Shown: positions 22,301 to 33,576, counted from the first letter of the stretch. The stretch is 64,000 nucleotides of DNA from Rugalucina vietnamica (GCA_964017185.1 OZ024871.1:59633226-59697225), one strand, 5' to 3'. The notes: generated by a model not told the origin, from the sequence alone. Numbers and translations are program-made.

Positions 22301-24219
22301 GGTAGGTCAAGGGTTAATGCTTAACCTTTTTAGCTAGCTTGGTATTCTGATGGGGTTATGACGAGTTAAGGGTTAAGGGTGAGCCTTTTTGACTAGCTGG
22401 GTTATCTAAAGGTGTTATCAAATATCAAAAAAGGGTTATGGAAAACAAAGGGTTAACCTTTTTAACTAGCTTTGTATTTAACGGTTAGGGTGCGAAAAGG
22501 GTAGAGGGTTACCCTTTTTGACTAGTTTGGTTATCAAAAGGTGTTATCAAAAGCGGTTAAGGTTTAAGCTTTTTTCCTAGCTGGGCTATCAAAGGGATTA
22601 TTGTGAGTAAAGGGTTAAGGGTTGAACTTCTTGACAAGCTGGATAATAGAAATGGTTTATGGTAAAGGGTTAAGTGTTAACCCTTTTGACTAGATGGGTT
22701 ATCAAAAGGGGTTATCAAAAGGGGTAATGGTGAAAGAAAAAAGGGGGTTAAAGGGTGAACCTTTTCGACTAGCATTGCTATCAAAAGCGATTATGATGAG
22801 TAAATGGTTGAGGTTTAACCCTCTTATGGTATGGTAAGTAGAGGGTTAAGGGTTTATCTTTATGACTAGCTGGGTTATCAAAATGGGTTATCAAAAGGGG
22901 CTATGGTGAGTAAAGGGTTAAGGGTTAGGGTTAGGGTTAGGGTTAGGGTTAGTGTAAAATGTTGAAATCGAAGTATATTTGAATGTATTTTGCTATCGTC
23001 GTCGGTTTATAAATGGTCACTGGTGAGGGTCCCGTACCCGAAATTGCGCAGTATGGTCCATATTATCTCCCTTTGAATGTTTTTACTGCTTCCAAAGGTA
23101 CTAACCTTTATATTTTACTTACTTCTCTTGGAAGCAGGCACCAGTACAGCATTATCCTAGGTGTAGGCACATCTATATTGAAAAATCGTGGATGGCCACT
23201 TGCTGTCAACCGCGCAAACTACCCTCCAATACAATGCTTTCGAAAATTCTGAATGACAAGCGAGATTGACGACATAAGGGCTACATGTTGCCAGTAGAAC
23301 GAACATGTTGCCAGTAGAATAACCTTTTTGACTGGCTGGTTTTGTCAAGAGAGTTCATGTGAGTAAAGAACTAAGGGTAAATGAATTTCACCCGATGGGT
23401 AATCAAAAGGGGTTATGGTGAGTAAAGGGTTAAAATGTTAACCCTTTTACAAGCTTGGATATCAAAAGGGGTTATGGAGAGTAAAGTGTTAAGGGTTAAC
23501 CTTTGTTCTTATATTTTTAGACAAACACATGTGATTTGACACGAGCCACGTGTTACATAGAACCAATCAGAAGCCGCACCATAACAGCTGAAGGCGGAGC
23601 TCCTCATCTCTCATCCCTCATTTCGTCATTTGTCCCCTACCCTAACCCTAACCCTAACCCCTAACCCTAACCCTAACCCTAACCCTAAACGTTTTTTACT
23701 ACTATACCCTTTAAACTGATGGAACCTTTTCAGATGTAAATAAAATGATAGATGTCAGAAAATGTCAGAATGCTTCTGACAGTTTTCTGACAGCGTAATA
23801 AAAGAAGTTCGGTAACATCTACTAAAAATAGTAACACTTTCCTACGCGAGGGTTAGCAAAGAGGCAACATAACCCTAACCCTTACCTAACCCTAACCGAA
23901 TTACCTACAAATATCCTTCCGAGTACTTGGACTCATCGGAAAATACCTATTCCCTAACTCTAAACCCTTACCCTAACCCTAACCCTTACAATAACCCAAC
24001 CCTAACCCTAACCCCTAACCCTAACCCTATCCCTAACCCCTAACCCTAACCCTAACCCTAACCCAAACCCTAACCCTAACCCTAACCCCTAACCCTAACC
24101 CTAACCCTAACCCTAACCCTAACCCTAACCCAAACCCTAACCCCTAACCCTAACCCTAACCCTATTTTAGTAGATGTTACCGAACTTCTTTTATGCTGTC
24201 AGAAAATTGTCAGAAGCAT
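19395..24219 (+). repeat. Satellite unit 5 (4825 bp)
   Basis: Shorter than unit 4 by 23 bp. The last CCCTAA tract has lost about four hexamers, partly offset by a private one-base gain near 23430, where TTAAGGGTTAAC reads TTAAAATGTTAAC. That local change is found in no other unit of the window. Confidence 0.95.
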
Positions 24220-26993
24220 TCTGACATTTTCTGACATTTATAAATTTATACACATCTGAAAAAGTTCAACCAATGGGAAGTATTGGACAAAACAACATTA
24301 ATATACTAGTATACCGGGGTTTTGGAAAGCCAGCTAAAGAAAGTTTGGTTAGCTGAGTTCCTGTTTTATGCCCCACTCAACAGCTAGTCATATGGAGACG
24401 TGAGCTATAGCAAAGCAGGAAATTAGGGATAGCAGAGGATAAATTTTTATATTTTCAATTTTCATTTAATGTTTCATTATTTTTGTTTATTTTTTTAAGT
24501 TTTTTGGCACTTCTAGTCCATTCATATGAGAAGGTACACGTAGGCAAAGATCAGGAAAAGGCGCAATCAGAAAAAGATTCCCACTCCAAAAACCGAGGTG
24601 GGAAAAAACCAAACTAACAATCGGGTACTTATACCATGAAACATATCGTAAGCCGAATGAGCAGCTATTTTCCCAATAGGTGGCCACTCATTCATATGAG
24701 GCCCATATAGTCCAAATGTACGGCCGTTATAGTCCAAAAGAAAGTCCCGTATAGCCCAGTTATGATAGCCAAAGCCCGTATAGTCCATCCATTGGACTAT
24801 TTGGGACATATCGTACATTGCCGCAATGCCCATATAGTCCACTACGGCCCCTATAGTCCATTGCCCGCAATCTACGATAATGCCCATATAGTCCACTAAG
24901 GCCCCTATAGTCCATTGCCGCAATCTACGAGAAATTGCGCAATATGGTCCATACTATCTCCCTTTGAATGATTTTACTGTTTCCAAAGGTACTAACCTTT
25001 ATATTTTACTTACTTCTCTTTAAAGCAGACACCAGTTAAGCATTGTCGTAAGTGCCGGCACATCTATACTGAAAAATCGAGGATGGCCAGCCGCTTTCGC
25101 AAGCGCAAACTTCCCTTCAATACAATGTTTTCGAAAATTCAGAATGACAAGCGAGATTGACGTCATAAGGGCTAAATGTTGGCAGTAGAATGAAAGTGCG
25201 CATAATCAAACAAGGTGTGTTGCAAGCCCCAACGTAAACCGAGATGCACGTGATCTCCCAGCTGTACCTTAAAACCACTTGAACCGAAACTTTACGAAAA
25301 TGAAACACAGATAACAAATATACGAAAGTACGATGAGAGAAAGGGGGTCACTACTTTGACCTTGACATTATGCCCACTTGAAGGTTCTATTTGTTAATAT
25401 TGTTCAATGTTTGCTCAATAGTTCCTCGTAGACTCCTAACATAATCATAAAAGGACGTAGACTGCAGAAAAATGACAACTCTAGCTTTGGGTTTTTTGTT
25501 TGTTTTTTCTCTCAGATAGAGCACAAAGAATAGGTTACTATGTAAAAATATATGAAAAAACATGCTTGATAAAGCTATCCAGGGTTTGAAATAATAATAA
25601 AAAAAAAATAAATAAAGATGACCACACTTCCAATTATCGAGATAAAGACGTTTTTACTACGTTTGATCAAAACTAGTATTATTTTGATTGGTGACTTGTC
25701 TCCCCTGATAAAAGAAGTTCGGTAATAGCAACCAAAAATAGCAACAATTTCCTACGCGAGGGTTAGCAAAGAGGCAAGATTTCTCTAATCCTAACCCTAA
25801 CCCAACCAATATACAACACATACATTGCAGACACAAGGTCCTAGCCCTACCCGTTACCGAGATACAGTTCCTCAAAGTCTCATTCATAAACGTTTTTACT
25901 ACTTTACCCTTTAAACTGGTTGAACCCTTTCATATGCACATAAATTTATAGATGTCAGAAAATATCAGAATGCTTCTGACAATTTTCTGACAGCGTAATA
26001 AAAGAAGTTCGGTAACATCTGCTAAAAATAGTAACAATTTCCTACGCGAGGGTTAGCAAAGAGGCAACATAACCCTAACCCTTACCTAACCCTAACCGAA
26101 TTACATACAAATATCCTTCCGATTACCTCTACCCATCGGAAAATACCTATTCCCTAACCCAAACCAAAACCCTAACCCTAACCCTAACCCTACATCAGAT
26201 CATAACCAAGGTGGGCAAGTTGCCCATCTTCGCACACCAGCTTATACCCTAACCCTAACCCTAACCCTAACCCTACACCCTAACCCTAACCCTAACCCTA
26301 ACCCTCTTAAACCTAACCCTAACCCTAACCCTAACCCCAACCCCCTAACCCTAACCCTAACCCTAACCCCCTAACCCCCTAACCCCCTAACCCTACCCCT
26401 AACCCCTAACCCTAACCCTAACCCTAACCCTAACCCCAACCCTAACCCCAACCCCAACCCCAACCGTAACCCTGACCCTAACCCTGACCCTAACCCTGAC
26501 CCTAACCCTCACCCTTACTGATATTAAAATATACTGTTTGACGCTAAAATTGACTTCCCTTTGACCCTCGGTGTTGACCCTCGGGGTTGGCATATTCGAA
26601 TTCTTCATCGAAAATGACTTACTACAGAACACAAAATTAACGCTCTAACTCTAACCCTCTTCCAGCTATGCGAAATTCTGAGTTTGCATGCTTACCATAG
26701 GGTTAGGGTTGGGGCTAGGATCAACCTGTGTCAATGTTGTTCTTGCCCAATACTCAGACTACATGCAGGCATAAATACGTGTGTGATATGTCCATGCAGT
26801 TACCACGTATAGAGGTCGAAAGTTTATAACAGTCGCTATTTAACGGTTAACATTTTTAATAAGCTGGGTAATGTAATGGGTTTTATTAAAAGGGGTTATG
26901 GTTAGTAAAGGGTTAACCTTTCTGACAAGCTTGGTTATCAAAGGCGTTATGCTGAGTAAATGGTCGAGGGTTAACCTTTTTCGCTAGTTGGGT
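24220..26993 (+). repeat. Satellite unit 6, partial (offsets 1-2774)
   Basis: This unit is broken off in the 60-bp minisatellite, at the words GCTAGTTGGGT. It has more private changes than any other unit: T to A at 25601, G to A at 25964 inside the 40-bp palindrome, an extra CCCCCTAA-type word near 26380, T to C at 26766, and a T run of five instead of six near 26852. Extra divergence is expected in the last unit of an array, where exchange with neighbours is limited. Confidence 0.93.
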
Positions 26994-27000
26994 CCCTCAC

Positions 27001-29110
27001 CGTGTCAAGTCAGTTTTAGATAAGGTTATTAGTAATGACCAGAAAGGATTTATTGCAGGTAGGTATATTGGAGAAAACATTCGAACCATTTACGATATTC
27101 TTTTTGAAACTAATTAAACAACAAGAAATTCCTGGACTATTGGTATCTGTCGATTTTCAGCAAGCTTTTGATACAGTCTCTTGGAAATTTATAGACAAAA
27201 CTTTGGATTATTTCAATTTTGGCCCATCTATAAAGAAATGGATAAAACTATTTCAAACAGGAGCACAGTCATGCATTTTGCAAAACGGGAATCTTTCAGA
27301 ATCTTTTAATTTACAAAGGGGTTGTAGACAAGGGGATCCTATTTCACCATACATTTTTATTCTATGTGTAGAAATTTTGGGTAAGATGATTAGAGATGAT
27401 AAAACATTGCAAGGGATTAATATAAATAATAAAGAATTTAAATTATGTCAATATGCTGATGATACTCAGGTATTTTTAGATGGATCTGAGAAATCATTAC
27501 ATCATTTAATGTCAATATTGAAACGGTTCTACAATATGTCGGGTCTTAAAGTAAATGAGGATAAGACAAAAGCTTTATGGATTGGGGCAATGTGTAAGTC
27601 TAATAAAATAATGTGTAAGAATTATAATCTTGACTGGGAACAAAAACCTTTAAAAATTTTAGGAGTTACATTCACTGCTGAAGTTTTTGATATTTGGGAT
27701 CACAATTTGGATGACACAATGCATAAAATTAATTCGTTGATTAATACATGGTCTAAAAGAAAGTTAACTTTACCAGGTAGAATTACAGTAATCAAGTCTC
27801 TAATATTATCAAAATTCACTCATCTATTTCTGGCTCTCCCAAATCCACCAGGGATATTCCAAAAACTATTGGAGAGAAAACTGTATAAGTTTCTATGGAG
27901 TAATGGTCCAGATAGAATTTGCAGAAAAAACATTGTTAAAAATATACAAGCTGGGGGTTTACGAATGATAAATATTAATGCTTTTATTACTTCACTAAAG
28001 GTTACTTGGTTAAGAAGACTATTAATATTCTCTGATAACGATAATTGGAGTACTTTGAGTAAAATTAATTTTAATAAAATAGCTTCTATGGGAGAGGCAT
28101 ATAGCGGTATAGTTATAAAAGATTTACGAAATCCATTTTGGAAAAATGTTTTGGAGAGCTGGAGTCAGTATATAAGATCTTTTAAAATTGATAGTTTAGT
28201 AAAAGTCATTTATTCACCTCTATGGGGAAACTCTCAAATAAATAGAAACGGAAATGATATTGTAAACGAATGGTATAATAAAGGGATAAGGAATATTATT
28301 GATTTAATTGACGAGAACGGGTTAATTCACGATTTCCAGACATTAAAAGACTTGCATAATATACATGGTACCTATTTGGATTATGCTCATCTAATAAATC
28401 GAATACCTAGGTTATGGAGAGAAATGATCAGCGAAAATAGTAGAAAAATTAGCATGTATAGATATAATGTCCAAATAAATTCATACGTCTTCTGTCTTTT
28501 ACGTAAAAGGCGAGGTTGTCGCGATATATATGATAAAATAGTTTCCGTAAACGAAACGATTGTACCAAATAAGTGGTTAAACGAAGTTGGCGATATATCA
28601 GTTGAAGAGTGGAAAAGAATCAATAGAAATCTTCACAATATAAAAGAAATAAAATTAAGAGACTTCCAGTTTAAAATAAACAACCGAATTTTAGTCACAA
28701 ATACTTTCCTACTTAAAATTAAAAAGAAGGAAACAAATTTATGTTCATACTGTAATCAGGAAGCAGAAACTATTACTCATCTTCTATTTTCATGTGAGAT
28801 AGCTTCAAATTTTTGGAAGAATTTAAAACAATGGTTCGAAAGAAAAGCTAATATTAATTTGCAAATTGATTTGAAGAATATTATTTTTTCTTCACCTTCA
28901 CAAGTATTGTCAAGTTATATTTTAACTGTTGCGAAATATTACATTTATAAGAGTAAGTTTTATAAGAAAGAAGTAAATTTAAAAGGTTTTGAGTCGTTCT
29001 TAAAATTTAAATTTCTAAACGAAATGTATATTGCGAAAATAAATAATAGGCTGGATAGATTCTTAGGAAAATGGTCGAGTCTCTACAATTACATGATAAC
29101 CATAAACTAA
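27001..29110 (+). pseudogene. LINE reverse transcriptase, truncated and frameshifted
   Basis: The relic copied LINE RNA into DNA. The first 38 codons (27001-27114) contain the typical GFIAGRYIGENIR stretch, then hit TAA at 27115. The reading continues in the next frame (+1) from about 27107-27118, so one base has been gained there. The ATG at 27035 in the second frame is not a real start: its first ~24 codons are out-of-frame sequence. Numbering from that ATG, motif A with catalytic Asp is VSVDFQQAFDTVSW (D40), QGDP is at 100-103, the catalytic YADD is at 140-143, and KILGVTF is at 207-213. A zinc motif CX2CX8HX4C lies at C570, C573, H582 and C587, as in the zinc-binding region of Tx1/L1-type elements. 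The stop is at 29108. AT-rich codon use differs from the satellite. It is inactive as it stands: no endonuclease, a truncated reverse transcriptase and a frameshift. Confidence 0.88.
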
Positions 29111-29593
29111 GAGGAGATAAAATACATAAAAGTATATTGTCACATGATATGCAGTTTTTCTTAATTTGTGCTGTGTTCTGGCAAAACCTTTGCATATAGT
29201 AGGAAAAAATTAATACCAAAGATGTAAGTTTACTGATAAGAGTTTCTGTTTCTTAATTAAGCCCAGTGCCCAATAAAATAGATTAGCATCGGAAACATAA
29301 AATTAGTATATGCTTATGAACACACGCATACGATCAGTATGTTTTTTTTCTCAGTCTATATGTAAACGTTAATGGAGTGTAACAGCTCAGTGGTGTTTGT
29401 GGGAAGCCTTCCAAAATGATGACCAAGAGCACATAGTTTAGGCATTATTAACACTTATATGGAATGCATATGGTAGTTATATGATATGCGTGTGAACACC
29501 AACTGTCATACTCTCGTATATGTACAATTTTTGTAAATGTCTTCTATACATGTTCATTGATGTTGCGTAAAAGAACAAATGTCAAATAAAATT
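29111..29593 (+). other. LINE 3' untranslated region
   Basis: AT-rich non-coding tail after the stop codon, ending in AATAAA at 29585 and a short A run. No other gene is seen. The exact 3' boundary is inferred from the A run. Confidence 0.6.
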
Positions 29594-29602
29594 AAAAAAA
29601 AA

Positions 29603-29733
29603 TTATGAGCGCAAAATATTTGAAAAATGAATGTAATAGTAGCACCATTCCCTAACTTATTTCCATGCACGTATTGGAGCTAATGATGCAAAAACTTCAA
29701 AAGAAAACAACAGCAGAAAATCATGCTTGTTGC
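29603..29733. other. Unique AT-rich sequence
   Basis: Flank of the LINE 3' end. It is not satellite and has no recognisable gene or repeat. Confidence 0.5.
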
Positions 29734-29835
29734 TAGTGTTGGAAATCGGCTAGAATTTCATAATCGATTATCGGTTTTACTAAACCGATTGATTATCGAT
29801 GATTGATTATCGATTATATAATCGGCTTTTTCACT
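29734..29835 (+). mobile_element. Possible hAT-type DNA transposon terminus
   Basis: The stretch opens with TAGTGTTGGAAATCGG, which resembles the YAGTGTTG-like ends of many hAT elements. It continues with closely spaced, self-complementary words: TAATCGATTATCGG, CCGATTGATTATCGATG and GATTATCGATTATATAATCGG. The opposite end and an 8-bp target duplication were not found, so this may only be an ATCGATTAT-rich relic. Confidence 0.3.
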
Positions 29836-29940
29836 TTTCACATACCTTGGCTGTCACTTAGATTATTTGAACAGTGTGGACAGATAATTCACATGAGTAT
29901 CTATCAGAGTCAGAGTTGGCCTTTGCCCTGTCATATTTTT

Positions 29941-29968
29941 ATCGCACCTGCTTATAGCAGGGTGCGAT
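29941..29968. repeat. Short hairpin beside CCGT repeat
   Basis: ATCGCACCTG and CAGGGTGCGAT are reverse complements except for one extra G, with a short TTATAG-type loop. It lies just before the CCGT repeat and the 147-bp minisatellite and may be the edge of the same repeat family. Confidence 0.6.
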
Positions 29969-29984
29969 ATAGGAGTCCAAATTT

Positions 29985-30021
29985 CTGTCCGTCCATCTGT
30001 CCGTCCATTCCTCCGTCCGTC
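29985..30021. repeat. CCGT-type short tandem repeat
   Basis: Degenerate TCCGTCCATC/TCCGTCCATTCC words, about nine tetramers. A low-complexity tract like this occurs in many bivalve dispersed repeats. Confidence 0.75.
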
Positions 30022-30030
30022 AACATTTAC

Positions 30031-30503
30031 GTCGAAGTTTGATTTTCTCTACATCAGTGATAGCTAGGAGTGTGAAACCTTGCATAGTAATTGTCCTTGA
30101 CATACCCTTCAAGCACGCACCTTGACCTGGTGCCCTTGACCTATATTTCACGGTCCATTGACTTTGTTAATTTTTAGGTCGAAGTTTCGTTTTCTCTGTA
30201 TCAGTGATAGCTGTGAGTGTGAAACCTTGCATAGTAATTGCCCTTGACATACCCTTCAAGCACGCACCTTGACCCACTGACCTTGACCTATATTTCACGG
30301 TCCATTGACTTTGTTAATTTTTACGTCGAAGTTTAGTTTTCTCTGTATCAGTGATATCTGTGAGTGTGAAACCTTGCATAGTAATTGTCCTTGACATACC
30401 CTTCAAGCACGCACCTTGACCCAGTGCCCTTGACCTATATTTCACGGTCCATTGACTTTGTTAATTTTTAGGTCGAAGTTTCATTTTCTCTGCATCAGCA
30501 GTC
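30031..30503. repeat. 147-bp minisatellite, 3.2 copies
   Basis: GTCGAAGTTT starts at 30031, 30178, 30325 and 30472, exactly 147 bp apart each time. Each monomer contains TCTCTGTATCAGTGATA, GTGAAACCTTGCATAGTAAT, CTTGACATACCCTTCAAG and TTTCACGGTCCATTGAC, with few differences between copies. The fourth copy stops after GCATCAGC. CTTGACC words recur within each monomer. Confidence 0.92.
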
Positions 30504-30562
30504 GGGTAGAATTCCCGATCGAGAAGCCGGAAGGATGTTGTATTTACAGGCATGGTGTGTAA

Positions 30563-30690
30563 CAGTTTATCTTACCCCCCTGGACAGCTTGCCCCCCGGG
30601 GGGACAAATTTCCCGGGAAATCTTACCCCCCACCCTGATTATCTTCACCCCCGGGGGGTAAGCTGTCCAGGCCAGTTTATCTTGCCCCCC
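30563..30690. repeat. GC-rich fold-back repeat
   Basis: The arms 30580-30602 and 30648-30670 are reverse complements with one mismatch in 23 (CTGGACAGCTTG against TAAGCTGTCCAG, plus C6G5-type runs). A direct word CAGTTTATCTT followed by ACCCCCC or GCCCCCC occurs at both outer sides. The loop holds a perfect palindrome ATTTCCCGGGAAAT. A 60-codon frame here is proline/glycine-rich only because of the C and G runs. Confidence 0.85.
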
Positions 30691-30808
30691 ACCCACTCGG
30701 AAAGAAAGTGTTTTTAGAATATATATGTTTATTTTCCTGCACCAATGAAATAATATCTTGTCCTTTTACCATTATTTAGTGACATGTTGTCTAATCCGCC
30801 CTTTTTTT
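30691..30808. other. Contig end, no feature seen
   Basis: AT-rich sequence of unknown nature ending in a run of T directly before the assembly gap. Confidence 0.5.
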
Positions 30809-31008
30809 NNNNNNNNNNNNNNNNNNNNNNNNNNNNNNNNNNNNNNNNNNNNNNNNNNNNNNNNNNNNNNNNNNNNNNNNNNNNNNNNNNNNNNNNNNNN
30901 NNNNNNNNNNNNNNNNNNNNNNNNNNNNNNNNNNNNNNNNNNNNNNNNNNNNNNNNNNNNNNNNNNNNNNNNNNNNNNNNNNNNNNNNNNNNNNNNNNNN
31001 NNNNNNNN
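30809..31008. other. Assembly gap, exactly 200 N
   Basis: A round-number gap of this kind is normally a scaffolding placeholder, so the true distance between the two sides is unknown. Open frames spanning it are artefacts. Confidence 0.98.
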
Positions 31009-33576
31009 CCCTAACCCTAACCCTAACCCCAACCCTAACCCCAACCCCAACCCCAACCGTAACCCTGACCCTAACCCTGACCCTAACCCTGACCCTAACC
31101 CTCACCCTTACTGATATTAAAATATACTGTTTGACGCTAAAATTGACTTCCCTTTGACCCTCGGTGTTGACCCTCGGGGTTGGCATATTCGAATTCTTCA
31201 TCGAAAATGACTTACTACAGAACACAAAATTAACGCTCTAACTCTAACCCTCTTCCAGCTATGCGAAATTCTGAGTTTGCATGCTTACCATAGGGTTAGG
31301 GTTGGGGCTAGGATCAACCTGTGTCAATGTTGTTCTTGCCCAATACTCAGACTACATGTAGGCATAAATACGTGTGTGATATGTCCATGCAGTTACCACG
31401 TATAGAGGTCGAAAGTTTATAACAGTCGCTATTTAACGGTTAACATTTTTTAATAAGCTGGGTAATGTAATGGGTTTTATTAAAAGGGGTTATGGTTAGT
31501 AAAGGGTTAACCTTTCTGACAAGCTTGGTTATCAAAGGCGTTATGCTGAGTAAATGGTCGAGGGTTAACCTTTTTCGCTAGTTGGGTTATCAAAGGGTTG
31601 ATTGTGAGTAAAGGGTTAAGACTTCACCTTTTTGTCTAGCTGGGTTATCAAAAGGTTGATGCTGAGAAAAGTGTAAATGGTTAACCTATTTGACAAGCTG
31701 GGGTTATCAAAAGGGGTAAAGGTAGGTCAAGGGTTAATGCTTAACCTTTTTAGCTAGCTTGGTATTCTGATGGGGTTATGACGAGTTAAGGGTTAAGGGT
31801 GAGCCTTTTTGACTAGCTGGGTTATCTAAAGGTGTTATCAAATATCAAAAAAGGGTTATGGAAAACAAAGGGTTAACCTTTTTAACTAGCTTTGTATTTA
31901 ACGGTTAGGGTGCGAAAAGGGTAGAGGGTTACCCTTTTTGACTAGTTTGGTTATCAAAAGGTGTTATCAAAAGCGGTTAAGGTTTAAGCTTTTTTCCTAG
32001 CTGGGCTATCAAAGGGATTATTGTGAGTAAAGGGTTAAGGGTTGAACTTCTTGACAAGCTGGATAATAGAAATGGTTTATGGTAAAGGGTTAAGTGTTAA
32101 CCCTTTTGACTAGATGGGTTATCAAAAGGGGTTATCAAAAGGGGTAATGGTGAAAGAAAAAAGGGGGTTAAAGGGTGAACCTTTTCGACTAGCATTGCTA
32201 TCAAAAGCGATTATGATGAGTAAATGGTTGAGGTTTAACCCTCTTATGGTATGGTAAGTAGAGGGTTAAGGGTTTATCTTTATGACTAGCTGGGTTATCA
32301 AAATGGGTTATCAAAAGGGGCTATGGTGAGTAAAGGGTTAAGGGTTAGGGTTAGGGTTAGGGTTAGGGTTAGTGTAAAATGTTGAAATCGAAGTATATTT
32401 GAATGTATTTTGCTATCGTCGTCGGTTTATAAATGGTCACTGGTGAGGGTCCCGTACCCGAAATTGCGCAGTATGGTCCATATTATCTCCCTTTGAATGT
32501 TTTTACTGCTTCCAAAGGTACTAACCTTTATATTTTACTTACTTCTCTTGGAAGCAGGCACCAGTACAGCATTATCCTAGGTGTAGGCACATCTATATTG
32601 AAAAATCGTGGATGGCCACTTGCTGTCAACCGCGCAAACTACCCTCCAATACAATGCTTTCGAAAATTCTGAATGACAAGCGAGATTGACGACATAAGGG
32701 CTACATGTTGCCAGTAGAACGAACATGTTGCCAGTAGAATAACCTTTTTGACTGGCTGGTTTTGTCAAGAGAGTTCATGTGAGTAAAGAACTAAGGGTAA
32801 ATGAATTTCACCCGATGGGTAATCAAAAGGGGTTATGGTGAGTAAAGGGTTAAGGGTTAACCCTTTTACAAGCTTGGATATCAAAAGGGGTTATGGAGAG
32901 TAAAGTGTTAAGGGTTAACCTTTGTTCTTATATTTTTAGACAAACACATGTGATTTGACACGAGCCACGTGTTACATAGAACCAATCAGAAGCCGCACCA
33001 TAACAGCTGAAGGCGGAGCTCCTCATCTCTCATCCCTCATTTCGTCATTTGTCCCCTACCCTAACCCTAACCCTAACCCCTAACCCTAACCCTAACCCTA
33101 ACCCTAAACGTTTTTTACTACTATACCCTTTAAACTGATGGAACCTTTTCAGATGTAAATAAAATGATAGATGTCAGAAAATGTCAGAATGCTTCTGACA
33201 GTTTTCTGACAGCGTAATAAAAGAAGTTCGGTAACATCTACTAAAAATAGTAACACTTTCCTACGCGAGGGTTAGCAAAGAGGCAACATAACCCTAACCC
33301 TTACCTAACCCTAACCGAATTACCTACAAATATCCTTCCGAGTACTTGGACTCATCGGAAAATACCTATTCCCTAACTCTAAACCCTTACCCTAACCCTA
33401 ACCCTTACAATAACCCAACCCTAACCCTAACCCCTAACCCTAACCCTATCCCTAACCCCTAACCCTAACCCTAACCCTAACCCAAACCCTAACCCTAACC
33501 CTAACCCTAACCCTAACCCTATTTTAGTAGATGTTACCGAACTTCTTTTATGCTGTCAGAAAATTGTCAGAAGCAT
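31009..33576 (+). repeat. Satellite unit 7, partial (offsets ~2195 to end)
   Basis: Begins directly at the gap inside a CCCTAA/CCCCAA tract. Its first 100 bases have the left-block CCCTGA/CCCTAA pattern, while its last CCCTAA tract has the short right-block form (marker distance 1491 bp). The change between families therefore lies inside this unit. It overlaps unit 6 by about 580 bp of the period, so the two partial units are not halves of one interrupted copy. Confidence 0.92.

Larger units (their letters stand above)
1..26993. repeat. Macrosatellite array, left block
   Basis: Five full head-to-tail units and one partial unit of a ~4.85-kb repeat, all in the same orientation. The units look almost identical by eye; units 1 and 2 show no difference that I found. 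Shared differences from the right block include CAAAGCAGGAAAT (right block: CAAAGCAAGAAAT), ATATATGAAAAAACATG (right: ATATATTAAAAAACTTG) and a run of four CCCTGA/CCCTAA pairs without the CCTACCCCTGA variant. Interstitial telomere-like repeats and the lack of genes point to subtelomeric satellite. The array stops abruptly at 26993, inside the 60-bp minisatellite of unit 6. Confidence 0.95.
26994..29602 (+). mobile_element. 5'-truncated LINE (Tx1/L1-like non-LTR retrotransposon)
   Basis: The left end joins satellite directly at 26993/26994. The element retains only the later part of the reverse transcriptase, the C-terminal region, a ~480-bp 3' UTR with AATAAA at 29585-29590, and a nine-base A run at 29594-29602. 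The endonuclease domain and the start of the reverse transcriptase are missing, as is usual for LINEs truncated during target-primed insertion. However, the bases after the A run are not satellite and I see no target-site duplication, so this is not a simple insertion into the array. The family call rests on the reverse transcriptase motifs and the C-terminal CCHC motif. Confidence 0.85.

Noticed and set aside
1..26993. Ribosomal DNA or histone repeat
   Set aside because: The period is plausible for rDNA or a histone cluster, but I see no rRNA-like or histone coding sequence in the unit.
28387..29219. Minus-strand frames of 70-78 codons in the LINE
   Set aside because: Shadows of the reverse transcriptase gene on the opposite strand.
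26994..29602. LINE inserted cleanly into satellite unit 6
   Set aside because: The 3' side does not return to satellite and no target-site duplication is visible.
30535..30717. 60-codon frame in the GC-rich fold-back
   Set aside because: Proline- and glycine-rich only because of the C and G runs of the inverted repeat.
30758..31225. Open frames running through the N gap
   Set aside because: Unknown bases were read through as open. The real sequence on either side is T-run and CCCTAA repeat.
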